15,684 bases of DNA from Tetmemena sp. SeJ-2015 (GCA_027382625.1 JAJKFJ010008260.1:1-15684); one strand, 5' to 3'; positions 1 through 7,992 are shown, numbered from the stretch's first letter. The notes: generated by a model from the sequence alone, not told the origin. A program made the numbers and translations.

Positions 1-2
1 TA

Positions 3-326
3 AAATGGCTTAGTGAAGTCTATAACGCGCTTCACTCGATTCACAGTTTTGTACGTTATGCCATTTCAACGATAGATGTTTGCTACAGTCTACGGAGAGA
101 TCTTGAGATAAGGAAACTATCTATGGAGGATCTTCGCGCGCTACTCCAAACTGAAGTGCGCTTAGTGGCGAAGAGTTTGAGGATCAATCAAATAATTGAT
201 GTGCTGAAACTAAAAAGTGCGATGAGGAACAGCTGCAACTCCTAAATTTCTCTTCTGCAAAGCAACTTTCAAATGCGAGAGTATAGTGCGCGCTGGCACT
301 CTCCAACATTTTTGCGATGGAGTTGA
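3..326 (+). CDS. Partial coding segment, D family (copy D0), unrecognised protein
   Basis: The frame is open from the window edge to TGA at 324-326 (107 codons) and contains one TAA, read as Gln. This is among the most G+C-rich DNA in the window. The translation is rich in Leu, Arg, Ser and Glu, with an amphipathic, possibly coiled-coil central part (around ME-DLRALLQTEVRLVAKSL). Near the end it reads NSCNSQ, matching RSCNSPF at the end of copy D1 and the corresponding site of D2. It lies just upstream of block C1, as D3 lies just upstream of C3, so position also supports D membership. No function is recognised. The 5' end lies outside the window. A minus-strand frame over about 195-470 is also open, so strand is likely but not proven. 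Confidence 0.45.
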
Positions 327-447
327 TGTTGAGAACTGGCTATTACTACTGATAAGGGTGACTACATCCATACCTAAGAGTCAAAATGAAACTGAGATAG
401 GATGCGTAGTTATTTTTGAATAATTTCGCGTTTGACTCGCATTATTA

Positions 448-512
448 TAAGTATTAATTAAGAAATGAATTATACACCACTTATTTTCACTTTCTTATCA
501 TATTATCGGAAT
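448..512. repeat. Conserved block C, copy 1
   Basis: About 60 bp that reappear, clearly alignable, at 13238-13297. The shared core is ATAAGTATTAAT, AAGAAAT-AATTA and CTTATT-TCACTTTCTTATCATATT. It lies between D and B in units 1 and 3. No coding reading is convincing. It could be the edge of an MDS or a conserved non-coding stretch. Confidence 0.6.
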
Positions 513-835
513 TTGAATATAAATTTATCTTTTACCTAATCAATAAGATTTAAAATTTTTTGATTATTTATAGTCACCAAGAAATCAGCCAAATTCATAA
601 AGCTCTTATTGAGATAACTCCTTCAAACTCCCTTTCTCCCAAAAAACCTTAATAATGTAAAGAAAAATTGATGAAAATATAGTTATCATTTTAATGGTAA
701 TAATTTAAACGTAAAATTCATATTTTAACTGCCATTCTATTTCCTATTTGCTTTATTTTATATTTATTTTTTTAATCATATTTTTTTATTTCCTCGTGTG
801 AAAATTTATTCTTCATTTAAACTATAATACATAAA
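513..835. other. AT-rich spacer
   Basis: Very A+T-rich DNA with long T and A runs. I see no open frame backed by a paralogue, and it has no clear counterpart in the other units. Probably eliminated or intergenic DNA. Confidence 0.5.
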
Positions 836-1040
836 TTTTGAATGGATGTTTGAGAGTATTTAATTATCCACATCTTTAGAATTGTAATATATATATAATA
901 CTTAAAAACATTAAAAGATAACTCCAAATATTTTGTTCTAGCCTTTATAATATCATGACAATAACCATGCTCGAATCATCCTTAGAAGATTAAAAATATA
1001 CTGCCATTGCACTTGCCATTTTCGGTGAAATAGGGTTTTT
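836..1040 (-). pseudogene. Block B copy 1, coding-like segment with a frameshift
   Basis: Read on the minus strand with TAA as Gln, this segment aligns with 14019-14216 and in part with 7207-7330. It shares NPI at its start, then A-VYFQSS, then MVI-MILQR, QNIWSYLL, and later KYSQ-SIQ. Relative to copy 3 it lacks one base in the TTAAATG region, so the later part is in another frame. The encoded stretch is hydrophobic in its second half and may be membrane-associated. No known family is recognised. It could be a decayed MDS or a segment whose frame is restored by excision of an unrecognised IES. Confidence 0.4.
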
Positions 1041-1705
1041 ATAAAATTAAAAATTATTTAAGAAAATAAAATACAATAAAATTTAAATCCCTCAGAGAGT
1101 TGCATTTAAAATATGGCTTGAATATAAATGCATGATTTAAGGTTGCTATTTTCTTATATAAAGTACATTTAAATAGAGGAATTGATTACTATACAATTTT
1201 AGTAGATACTTAGAATTCCCAAAATCGTAAATGCAAAAGTTGATCATTTTATATTTTGTTTTACATTTTTTTAACCTTTCGGGTCCTTCTCTTCTTTACT
1301 TCTATGATAATAGTGAGTATGTTTAAGTATTACTTACCAAGATGCATAAGTGAGGGATTCTTATTCTGCGCACTCATATAGCACATATTTCATCTGCATT
1401 GCTCTATTTCAGAATAATTGCTACTGTCTTCCCCATCTCTAAAATAAATTGTCAAAATATATTTATACATTACCGTCATAGATTAGAAAAATATGAATAG
1501 CATTGTTTAGCCAAAAAATGAGAACTTGAGAAATAAAAAGTAGTTAAATTGATCTAGCATCTTTCCCAAAATCCTCATTCCACTTTATTTGCTTCATTTT
1601 AAATTGGAATTAGAAAATTGCTATTCTTTCTGTTTATATATGAAATAGCAACATCCAATCATGCATTCAAATTCAAGCCATATTAGTAACAGTTATTTAA
1701 ATATA
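1041..1705. other. AT-rich spacer
   Basis: Almost entirely A+T-rich with scattered short G+C patches (for example near 1280-1300 and 1370-1400). I see no paralogue-supported frame. It separates block B1 from block A1. In unit 2 the corresponding gap is under 100 bp and in unit 3 about 730 bp, so its length is not conserved. Confidence 0.5.
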
Positions 1706-1920
1706 GATTAATAAAATCTAAAATAATTTCATAGTTTAGATATTTTAAAACCAATTATATACAATTATATTTTCAATAAATGACAAAACTATAATTATAC
1801 TCGCATATTTTACATAAAAAATAAATAAAGCTTGTAAATTATCTTATATTGGAATTTGAATTAGAAGGAAGATTCTTTGAATATAAGTTGCATGAAGGAT
1901 CATTTAATTATAATTTTTAC
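1706..1920 (-). other. Conserved block A, copy 1, coding-like
   Basis: Alignable over about 200 bp with 7412-7613 and 14947-15145, with the shared core TCAATGACAAAACTAT and neighbours. On the minus strand copies 2 and 3 read E-IFDY-YSFVIDQ, with GAC/GAT and TAA/TAG differences that are silent under the ciliate code. This copy has TGA at the equivalent of that Gln. The plus strand is also open (SMTKL... with LVNYLI), so strand is only favoured. Upstream on the minus strand, the frame stays open through 1930-2130 with further protein-like sequence (KHKDTIQILEFLLAKN). Function unknown. Confidence 0.35.
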
Positions 1921-2146
1921 AACTATTATGAAAGTAAAATAATTGAGATCTACTTGAATGGGGTATGGATTTATTGAAAAATTTGCTTGGGAGAAAGCAG
2001 CTTAGTCAAACTGTATGAAACATTCTTAGCTAAGAGAAACTCCAAGATCTGGATGGTGTCTTTATGCTTGATCAGAGTATGGAAGAAGAGAAATCGAATA
2101 TTATTATAGTAGGAAATTTAATTAAAATCGGTGATTGATTAAAATA

Positions 2147-2380
2147 ATAAATGGAGAGTTGCAACTTCGTGTCAGTTGATATCGCAGATTCACCCTCTGA
2201 TCTGTAGCTTGTTCGATAGCTTATCAAAAAATAATATGAGTTTCTTCATTAATCATCTTCGTAGCATCTCTCAGCTGTGAGATATGACTCACGCATTCTT
2301 CATCTTCATCTAAACTTGTGTCGCTTATAACTCTGCATAGAGCACTCCCACACAAAAGTTACAAGGATAAAAAGTTCTTA
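2147..2380 (-). pseudogene. D family copy D1, inverted
   Basis: Minus-strand reading: FLSLQLLCGSALCRVISDTSLDEDEE, then HISQLRDATKMINEE, then TGA, then QAIEQATDQRVNLRYQLTRSCNSPF. It matches D2 (6895-7165, plus strand) with a five-codon in-frame length difference and several silent changes, including TAA versus CAA. Orientation is opposite to D0, D2 and D3. The in-frame TGA suggests decay or an unexcised insert. The opposite strand also offers a frame starting MESCNF, shared by D1 and D2, so coding strand is not certain. Function unknown. Confidence 0.4.
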
Positions 2381-2446
2381 GAATTTAATGCTAAATCGAA
2401 TGGTTTAATTATTATTTAAATCTGGCACACTTCAACTGCCACTCAA
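2381..2446. repeat. Inverted repeat K, arm 1
   Basis: This stretch (TCGAATGG ... CACACTTCAACTGCCAC) is the reverse complement of about 8941-9010. It sits directly upstream of D1 on the minus strand. On that strand the second arm reads QLKCEIFKLLPFDKAEFQ and this arm begins QLKCARFK before frames diverge, so it may be a coding remnant. Confidence 0.5.
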
Positions 2447-2496
2447 TTATTCCATTTTAATTTAATATCTAATTTATTTTCTTTTTTATTATATTC

Positions 2497-2844
2497 TCAT
2501 CTATATTATTAATCAAATCGACTTCCAATATTTTCAAAATTAAAAACGAATTTTTCCTTGATATGCAATGCTACTGGACAAATTACAGCGATGGAGTGCT
2601 TTGATTCCGGGCCTGTAAGATCGTGATTACCTCTAATAATGTATTTATAGCTAAAATAAGCAGATTTTACAAAGAGTCTTTCAATGCTGGATAATATTTG
2701 TCCAGAAATCCAGAGGATATAAGAAGATAAGATAGCCATTAAACTTTTTACAGCTGGTTAGAATTACAGATGTCTGGAAAGAAATAATTGCTTAAAGAAG
2801 AAGTATAAGAAGACGCAATTTGTAATATAAAAATGAAAAATATT
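2497..2844 (-). CDS. Unrecognised protein E, 115-codon frame, single copy
   Basis: The frame is open between TGA at 2845-2847 and TGA at 2497-2499 with TAA read as Gln. The first in-frame ATG is at 2737-2739 (MAILSSYILWISGQ), and in the standard code the frame from there to TAA at 2509 is 76 codons. The middle is very protein-like and unusually low in Asn/Lys runs for this window: YIIRGNHDLTGPESKHSIAV, then ICPVALHIKEKFVFNFENI. The N-terminal part contains one hydrophobic segment. The DNA just upstream (2760-2990) is repeated at about 7980-8160, but this coding part is not, because that position in unit 2 holds L2. No family is recognised. Confidence 0.5.
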
Positions 2845-2990
2845 TCATTAAATTAAATTATAATACACATATCTTTTTTAGTAATAAATAATTTATTACA
2901 TATATAAGTTTGGAAGATTAGGCAATAAAAATTTCCAGTATGAACTAATTTTATTGAAGCGTCAATATCAGCAAATCTTATAATTATTTA
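2760..2990. repeat. Conserved block E flank, copy 1
   Basis: Alignable with 7980-8160: shared AAAGAAGAAG, ACG-AATTT-TAATATAAAAATG, and TAATAAATAAT. It precedes the F gene in both units. It may hold a promoter or upstream region, but no motif is identified. Confidence 0.5.
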
Positions 2991-3115
2991 CTCGTTTATT
3001 TAAATAGTATAATAGTCTAAAATAAAAAATTCAAGTTTGATTTAATGAAGCATACTTTATTTTAATTAATTCCGCTTTTCAAATTAGTTCCACCTAGAAT
3101 AGAGCGAATAACATT

Positions 3116-4390
3116 ATGCCATGGATAAAACAACTACATCAAGAAGCTCAGTCTCTCCTTACAACTGGCGGGGACCTACATGTGTTTAAAGAATATTTTA
3201 GAATTGAATACGACTATAATATTACTTTATTTCAGCAATAATTTCTGCATTATTTATATTTAAAAAATAATAATAATTTAATTGTATTGAATTGGTTCTT
3301 TGGAACTGCCTTATATCTTTTGGCGGTTTAATTCGCAAAAACAATAGCAGAATCTGGATAAATTTTGTCACTTTCTTTTTTCACTAGCCGATTGACAAAA
3401 TGGAAATCATAGCACAAAGAGAGAATGATTTTTAACTCTTTCCTCTCAAAAATGGGATGGAATCATGTGCAAGAATCATAAGGAGACGGTTTTAAAACTA
3501 TTCTTGAAGAAATTTCAGACTTTTTATATAATGCTTACTTCTACGCCATAAATAATTTTGATTTTGTATAATTTAAATTGAAATTTAAATAAAGTTTATT
3601 TCTGAACTTTTTCCTTAATACTTTAACCATATCCACTCTTTAGAGCGTTGAAAAGTCACCCGACTAGATAACTTTGGCGGCTTTCTAAATTGGCGCAACA
3701 TTGTGCTGGGCCTAATTGATCATCATGGTAATTTGCAATCTCATCAATATCCTGCATTGGATTTTATATCCTTACGCTCTTGGAGATGACGGCAGCTTTA
3801 TAAAGTTTATTATGAAATATAACTCCATTTATTTTGCCAATTTAAAGCGTTGGCATATATTTAACAGCAAATTTATTTTATTTATGAAGTAATATCACTA
3901 TTAAATTGAAGTTCTATGGATATAAAATTTATGGACTAAATTTAAGCCACACATTTAAAATATTCGCAGATAATTTACAAATTTATAGTGCTAAATTTAG
4001 AAAATCTGCCACCATTAAAAAATATTTTATTTAAAAAGATTTAAAAGATGTGTTACTTTAGTCACAATAACCGGCTAAATATTATACGTTCAGCCCCGAT
4101 TTTCAAAATCCTTTCAGTCTCCTTCTGTAAAGCCTGGACGAAGCTCTTGTCATCTGTATTAAAACTTGGTACTGTAAGCGCTCCTTGTCGGCCGAGTATT
4201 GCTAAAAAATTAATAAAAAAAGGTAATTTTAGTTTATTAAATCCCACAATTATAGGGATCGTTCTCAATAAACATGCCAATGATGGATGGATTTTAAGTC
4301 ACTTATCTAAAATTCAATAAAAAAACGAAAAACAGTGGCTACTTACTGAAAAAGCTGCCTTCCTAGCCAGTAGTCAAAAATTGGGGCTGA
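3116..4390 (+). CDS. F1: unrecognised multi-pass membrane protein, 424-codon ciliate-code ORF
   Basis: With TAA/TAG as Gln, the frame runs from ATG 3116 to TGA 4388-4390, far longer than chance gives here. The upstream TGA in frame is at 3038-3040, and ATG 3116 is the first in-frame ATG. Residues about 59-240 align with F2 without frame change over long stretches: NWF...YL, GQILSLSFF, SQHK, GFKTILEEISDFL, then TLQS, GATLCWAQ, and NILHWI-YP. Several in-frame TAA/TAG are conserved between copies, and TTG/CTG, ATT/ATC and TAT/TAC differences are silent. Likely membrane segments are at residues 59-75, 158-172 and 192-222. After about residue 240 the DNA becomes AT-rich with no F2 match, and from about residue 322 the frame runs through element G1 to its right terminus. 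The true protein may therefore end or be spliced earlier. No family is recognised. Confidence 0.6.
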
Positions 4391-4403
4391 AAATTTAATA
4401 TAG
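4079..4403. mobile_element. Element G, copy 1: short element with terminal inverted repeats
   Basis: The left end is TTCAGCCCCGATTTT (4089-4103). The right end, AAAAATTGGGGCTGAA (4376-4391), is its near inverted complement. Weaker matching continues outward through an AT-rich ATATTA portion on both sides. The core is 303 bp, and copy G2 (12528-12831) is 304 bp. Similarity between copies stops at the inverted repeats although they sit in different neighbourhoods, as expected of a mobile element. No transposase is seen. The inside has relatively G+C-rich tracts (GTACTGTAAGCGCTCC) and a plus-strand phrase INMPMMDGFQVT at 4268-4303. Target duplication is unclear, with TA possible. It could be a non-autonomous germline transposon. 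Confidence 0.6.
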
Positions 4404-4980
4404 TAGATAATTTAATGCGTGATAGAAGGTCGCAGAAACTTTATTAAGAGAGATCTGATCTTTCGAAAGAGATTAGAGTTTATGTTCAGTTTTAATATAA
4501 AGGCATTTAATTTTTATTGGAGGGGAAAGGTGAAATATGAAATACTTCTACTATTATACCTTATGAAAGCACATTATGTTTTGTTCTTCTGTATAAATTT
4601 CGCTTTCTGCTAATTTCTGTTGTGGTGGTATCAATATTCCTAACTTCATTATATCAAATGAGGATGATTATTTCTTGAAATTGCTTTGATAAAGTCAAAA
4701 GTGTTCAATTATTCTACTTAATTTAGGAATCACTTCATTGTAAACCTGTGAAGTTTATTGTAAGTCTGATTTTTTGTCTTGGATGTTAACCTTCACATTC
4801 TTGATGGTGTCTAAGTAGACTCTTGCTTTAAGATTAAAGTTACTTTTATTATTATTGATTTTTCTGAAGCAGCCACATTTAAATTAACAGATTAATCAAT
4901 TAAAAAAAGTCATATATAATGAATCAGCCTAAAATAACTATGAATCAAGGAATTTATAATAGAGTATGATAATTGTCAAT
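4404..4980. other. Spacer without a supported gene
   Basis: AT-rich DNA. A plus-strand frame at about 4419-4613 (longer with TAA as Gln) translates to a lysine/phenylalanine-rich product with no paralogue in the window. I do not call it a gene. Confidence 0.4.
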
Positions 4981-4984
4981 TGTT

Positions 4985-5320
4985 TAAATGGTATAAATGA
5001 AATTCGAGACGACTTCCCAGTTAAATATTTCACTCACTCGTGCTCGGAGTTGTAGAGAGAAAGTAAGTGAAAATTTAATTATAACCCCAACCACTGATCA
5101 CTTTAGAAATTAATCACCAGCTGCTTCAATGTTTTAATTTTAATTGATCACCGTTTTATTAAAAGTAGCAGCTACCAAGACTTAGAATAATTAATATTGC
5201 TAATTTCCAAATTCCATTATAAAAATAAACATGGAGTTGATTTCATTTCATAGACTGCCTGGCCAACTGGGACTTCGTTTGAGAACCTCCGATTTAAGAA
5301 ACGAAATGTATTAATTAAGA
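4985..5320. other. Two G+C-richer islands, possible coding segments
   Basis: 4995-5075 and 5230-5310 stand out from the AT-rich surroundings. On the plus strand one frame is open across both, and the second reads MELISFHRLPGQLGLRLRTS. On the minus strand the second reads FLNRRFSNEVPVGQAVYEM. Both are protein-like and neither has a paralogue here, so strand cannot be decided. They may be MDS fragments of a gene outside the repeat family. Confidence 0.3.
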
Positions 5321-5476
5321 TTGATACCTAAATGGTAATCTTACTCTCTAAGAAAAATGATAGCCGATTCTGAATTAAATTTTTTAGTATAATAACGGAG
5401 GGGCCTTTCCTCGAAAGTAAATTTTATACTGAAATTTCATCATTAAAACAAACTATTTGAGCATAAATATTTAATT

Positions 5477-5715
5477 TCATGAACATTTTTCTATCGTATT
5501 TTAAACTAATAAGTATATCATAGCATACTCAATAGTTTTCAGGCAATCCACATAGACTAGTTTAATTGCCTTTTTTGCTTTATCGGAAACCAGAAGACAA
5601 CCTTGCTTGAAAGGAGAGTTAACAGCAATTGTAGAGATAGCAGGCATGCGGGAAAGTTCACGGTATATGGATACACAGTATCTATGATTTTTCAATTAAT
5701 TATATAATGTTTATT
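5477..5715 (-). CDS. H1: unrecognised coding segment
   Basis: A minus-strand frame ending at TGA 5477-5479. It reads HRYCVSIYRELSRMPAIST, then IAVNSPFKQGCLLVSDKAKK, then LVYVDCLKTIEYAMIYLLV. The central AISTIA--SP-FKG-L is shared with Hp at 10081-10140 (plus strand) and in weaker form with H2 at 10420-10470 (minus strand). Codon differences between H1 and Hp include silent GCT/GCA, GCT/GCG and CCT/CCA, which is good evidence of coding. No clear start Met precedes the conserved part other than the internal Met before PAIST, so this may be an exon or MDS. Function unknown. Confidence 0.5.
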
Positions 5716-5889
5716 TATTTCTTAATGACTTTCAATTGTTCTAATGCTCAAAGCTAATTTTAGACTTTAATCACAATTGAATATTTATAAACTTTACACT
5801 TTAATTAAAGCGATCTTTTGATTAAAAACGACAGAAAACTACTTGATATAATCTAATTTTGTACTTAAATTTTAATAATTTCTTTTTTT

Positions 5890-6070
5890 AATTTAAATTT
5901 TATATCAATAGAGGCAATCTTTTTAAACTGCCATCCATATGAATAACTATTCTTCTGTTTCAAAATATATTCATTATTCTTTCTTTGACTTTTTATTTAA
6001 AACTAAATTATTATAGCTTCTAATTCTAAATATATGTCACACTCATATTGAGTCCTATTGTAAAATATAT
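5890..6070 (-). other. Conserved block I, copy 1
   Basis: Matches 10690-10890. The sharpest shared string is ATTGAGTCCTATTGTAAAATAT, and AACTGCCA and TTATAGCTTC also match. On the minus strand this copy has a long frame starting NRTQYECDIYLELEAIIIQ and reaching about 5750, but in copy 2 the corresponding frame has TGAs. Coding status is uncertain. Confidence 0.35.
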
Positions 6071-6192
6071 TAAATCAATTATAAATTTAGCACAATAGTG
6101 AAGAATATAAGTGACTTCTTTAAATTACACTTTCTATAATTATATAAATTAAATTTGTATTAAGTAAGATTATAATTATTAAATAGACAATT

Positions 6193-6459
6193 ATTGTGGC
6201 TCTTACATAGTACATGCCAACTATCTCTACTTATAAAATAAATTTAAAAATATAATTTTATTACTACATACGATTACCTTACCAAACTAGCAAATTGAGG
6301 CATTAAATTCATAACTGCCAAAGATTCTTCTCTAGAGCAAGGCATATTTTCAAAAACAATTTATAATTAAGCTTTCAAAATCTCAATAAAATTTTCTATT
6401 TAATTAAACTTAAATCCACCAAATATTTGTACATCATGCAATTAAATATTTTATGTCAT
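6193..6459 (-). CDS. J1: two-exon coding segment, unrecognised protein
   Basis: The minus-strand frame starts at ATG 6457-6459. Exon 1 reads LHDVQIFGGFKFNQIENFIE, later SREESLAVMNLMPQFASL. Exon 2 (6193-6226) reads RQLACTMQEPQ. The exons are joined across a 56 bp intron (6227-6282). J2 (11370-11634) shares nearly every codon of LHDVQIFG, EESLAVMNL-PQ-ASL and the exon 2 motif ACT-QEPQ, with TAA/CAA and TTG/TTA changes that are silent only in the ciliate code. Between KA and the EESL motif the copies differ by 7 bp, so one copy is frameshifted there or the second half starts at its own ATG (both copies have one). Similarity ends abruptly after QEPQ. Function unknown; no membrane segment is seen. 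Confidence 0.55.
6227..6282 (-). other. Spliceosomal intron in J1
   Basis: On the minus strand the insert begins GTAAGG and ends TATAAGTAG. J2 has an insert at the identical codon boundary (11408-11458), beginning GTAAGG and ending AAAGCAG. Flanking exons are conserved while the interior is AT-rich and of different length (56 versus 51 bp). Removing each insert gives the same junction (A-S-L then R-Q). Confidence 0.65.
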
Positions 6460-6895
6460 TTTCTAAAAAATAGTGGAACTAGCATTTCAAGCTTCATTCG
6501 TTTGGGATGAAGTATTTTCACTGTTATTAGTGCATTTTAAAGAGATTAAATAAATTATATATAATTTGCTTTTCTATTCATTCAGAATTTATATTTTTCC
6601 AATTTATTAAAAAAGAATAAAATTTCATTGAAGCTATTTTAATTATAATTTAAAATATTATTTAGTTTAAACTTCAATATTAACATTAAATATTGTTTAC
6701 ATATAAGAGCTAAATATCAAGTTTAAAGACTAAATACTTATCCTAAAAAAATTGCCAATAATTGTTAATAATGTTTGACTTTTGATTTAATGACTGAGCG
6801 CAATCTCTTATTACTATTATAGCTATGAATTTAATGGAAAATAAAATTAATTTATTATTTAAATAAAAATGGAATAATTATTATACCATTCGAAT
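6460..6895. repeat. J upstream flank, copy 1 (non-coding, conserved)
   Basis: AT-rich sequence that remains alignable with 11635-11900: TTCAAGCT-C, GAAGTATT, TTTTAAACTT-AATATTAACATT and AATATTGTTT--ATATAAGAG. No supported frame. The conservation shows that the tandem duplication extended beyond coding DNA. Confidence 0.55.
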
Positions 6896-7165
6896 TATCA
6901 TTGAATTAAAAGAACTTTTTTCATTGCAACCTTTGCGTGGGAGAGCTCTTCAGAGAGTTATAATCGACACAAATCTCCATGAAGATGCTATTTAGGATGA
7001 AGATAAGAGCACGAGTTATATATCACTACTGAGAAAAGCTGATGCGACTATTAAAGAAAAAATTAATATTGATTTATAATTGGCTATCATGCAAGTTGAA
7101 GATCTGGGAATGAATCTATAATTTCAACTGCCATGAAGTTGCAACTCTCCATTTCTTATTAGAAC
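6895..7165 (+). pseudogene. D family copy D2
   Basis: Plus-strand reading with TAG/TAA as Gln: IIELKELFSLQPLRGRALQR, VIIDTNLHEDAIQDEDKSTS, then YISLLRKADATIKEKI and LQLAIMQVEDLGMNLQFQLP, then TGA followed in frame by SCNSPF. D1 has CGA and D3 GGA where this copy has TGA, so the TGA is probably a later nonsense change, unless it is a true end. The sequence is highly charged and probably helical. It opens unit 2, as D0 and D3 open units 1 and 3. Function unknown. Confidence 0.45.
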
Positions 7166-7206
7166 CAACACCAATATCATTTAGATTTTCTATACTTAAT
7201 TAAGAA

Positions 7207-7330
7207 CTTTTAAAAGATAACTCCAAACATTTTGCTCTTGCCTTTATAAATCATGTCAATAACCATCCTCCAATCATCTATGGAAGATTAAAAATAGACT
7301 GCCTTGTTGCTGGCCACTATAGGGTTTTTT
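7207..7330 (-). pseudogene. Block B copy 2, shortened
   Basis: On the minus strand it reads NPIVASNKAVYFQSSIDD, then MVIDMI, and then lacks one base relative to copy 3 (TTTATAAA versus TTTTATAAA). The frame becomes YKGKSKMFGVIFQ instead of LQRQDQNIWSYLL. The downstream half seen in copies 1 and 3 is missing. Probably a decayed paralogue. Confidence 0.4.
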
Positions 7331-7411
7331 AATTTAAAATATTCTTTATGCAAATATAATACTTTCAAATATAAATTTAAAAAAAAGAGGAAAAAGTCAA
7401 CTAAATTAAGG

Positions 7412-7613
7412 ATTAATAAAATCTAAATTAATTTCATAGTTTAGAAATTGTAAAACTATTTATATAAAATTATATTTTTAATCAATGACAAAACTATATT
7501 TATAGTCGAATATTTCAAATAAACAATAAATAAAACTTGTAAACTATCTCATATTTGAATTTAAATAAAAAGGAAAATTCATTGGATTATAATTGCATTA
7601 TAGATAATTTTAT
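7412..7613 (-). other. Conserved block A, copy 2
   Basis: The minus-strand frame stays open: FPFYLNSNMRQFTSFIYCLF, then EIFDYKYSFVIDQ, then NFIQIVLQFLNYEINLDF. This is the only copy without an in-frame TGA or indel in this stretch. The product would be rich in Phe, Tyr and Ile. Function and strand are not certain. Confidence 0.35.
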
Positions 7614-7770
7614 TTATTTTTTTACAATTCTGATCAAAGCAAAATAAATGAGATCAACTTGCTATGATTAAGACAAGTTTTAAAAACTATTTAATATTCA
7701 TACTTAAGAAATAAAGAAAGTTAAAAAATAAAAATGAAATTATCAATTTTAAGTAGCAGTGTAATATTTG

Positions 7771-7992
7771 TCATTTATAAATATAAGATTAAATTTTTAA
7801 TTATGCTTTATTCTAAAATATTGTTATAGTGGTTGTATTGAAATTGCAATAAATATTTTAGCACAGGAAAGTCCACTGGCAGTCATAAAGAAGAGAATAA
7901 ACGTGCAGCTTTAGTTGCTCTGATGCATGTAATAATGCAGTAGGAAAGAAAGACGACTATCTCATAGACACACTTTCCAAAAATTACTTATA
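7771..7992 (-). CDS. L2: unrecognised coding segment
   Basis: A minus-strand frame open between TGA 7993-7995 and TGA 7771-7773. It reads FLESVSMRQSSFFPTALLHA, SEQLKLHVYSLLYDCQWTFL, CQNIYC. DNA at 7860-7970 is more G+C rich than its surroundings. L3 (15301-15480) matches only the C-terminal part and has TGA in place of the Cys codon. The plus strand is also open here (WQSQRREQTCSFSCSDACNN), so orientation is uncertain. No family is recognised. Confidence 0.35.

Noticed and set aside
1950..2140. Plus-strand protein MDLLKNLLGRKQ... followed by LQDLDGVFMLDQ
   Set aside because: It has an in-frame TGA, no paralogue, and a minus-strand frame over the same DNA is open for longer. Not decidable.
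3290..3560. ABC transporter membrane domain for F
   Set aside because: A loose resemblance to the helix before the first intracellular loop was considered, but no Walker A, signature or Walker B motif is found anywhere in the frame.
4062..4280. Minus-strand frames in G1 and G2 (also 12529-12729) sharing ACLLR--PIIVGF-K-KL
   Set aside because: They begin only at a TTG just after an in-frame TGA, have no ATG, and the G2 version changes frame half-way. The shared residues follow from DNA similarity of the element.
4048..4320. 90-codon standard-code plus-strand frame over element G1
   Set aside because: It lies in a different frame from the one that keeps G1 and G2 in register near the conserved end. 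It spans the element boundary and is best explained as a by-product of the element's sequence.
4419..4613. Plus-strand frame of 64 codons
   Set aside because: It starts at GTG, is rich in Phe/Lys/Leu as expected of AT-rich DNA, and has no paralogue in the window.
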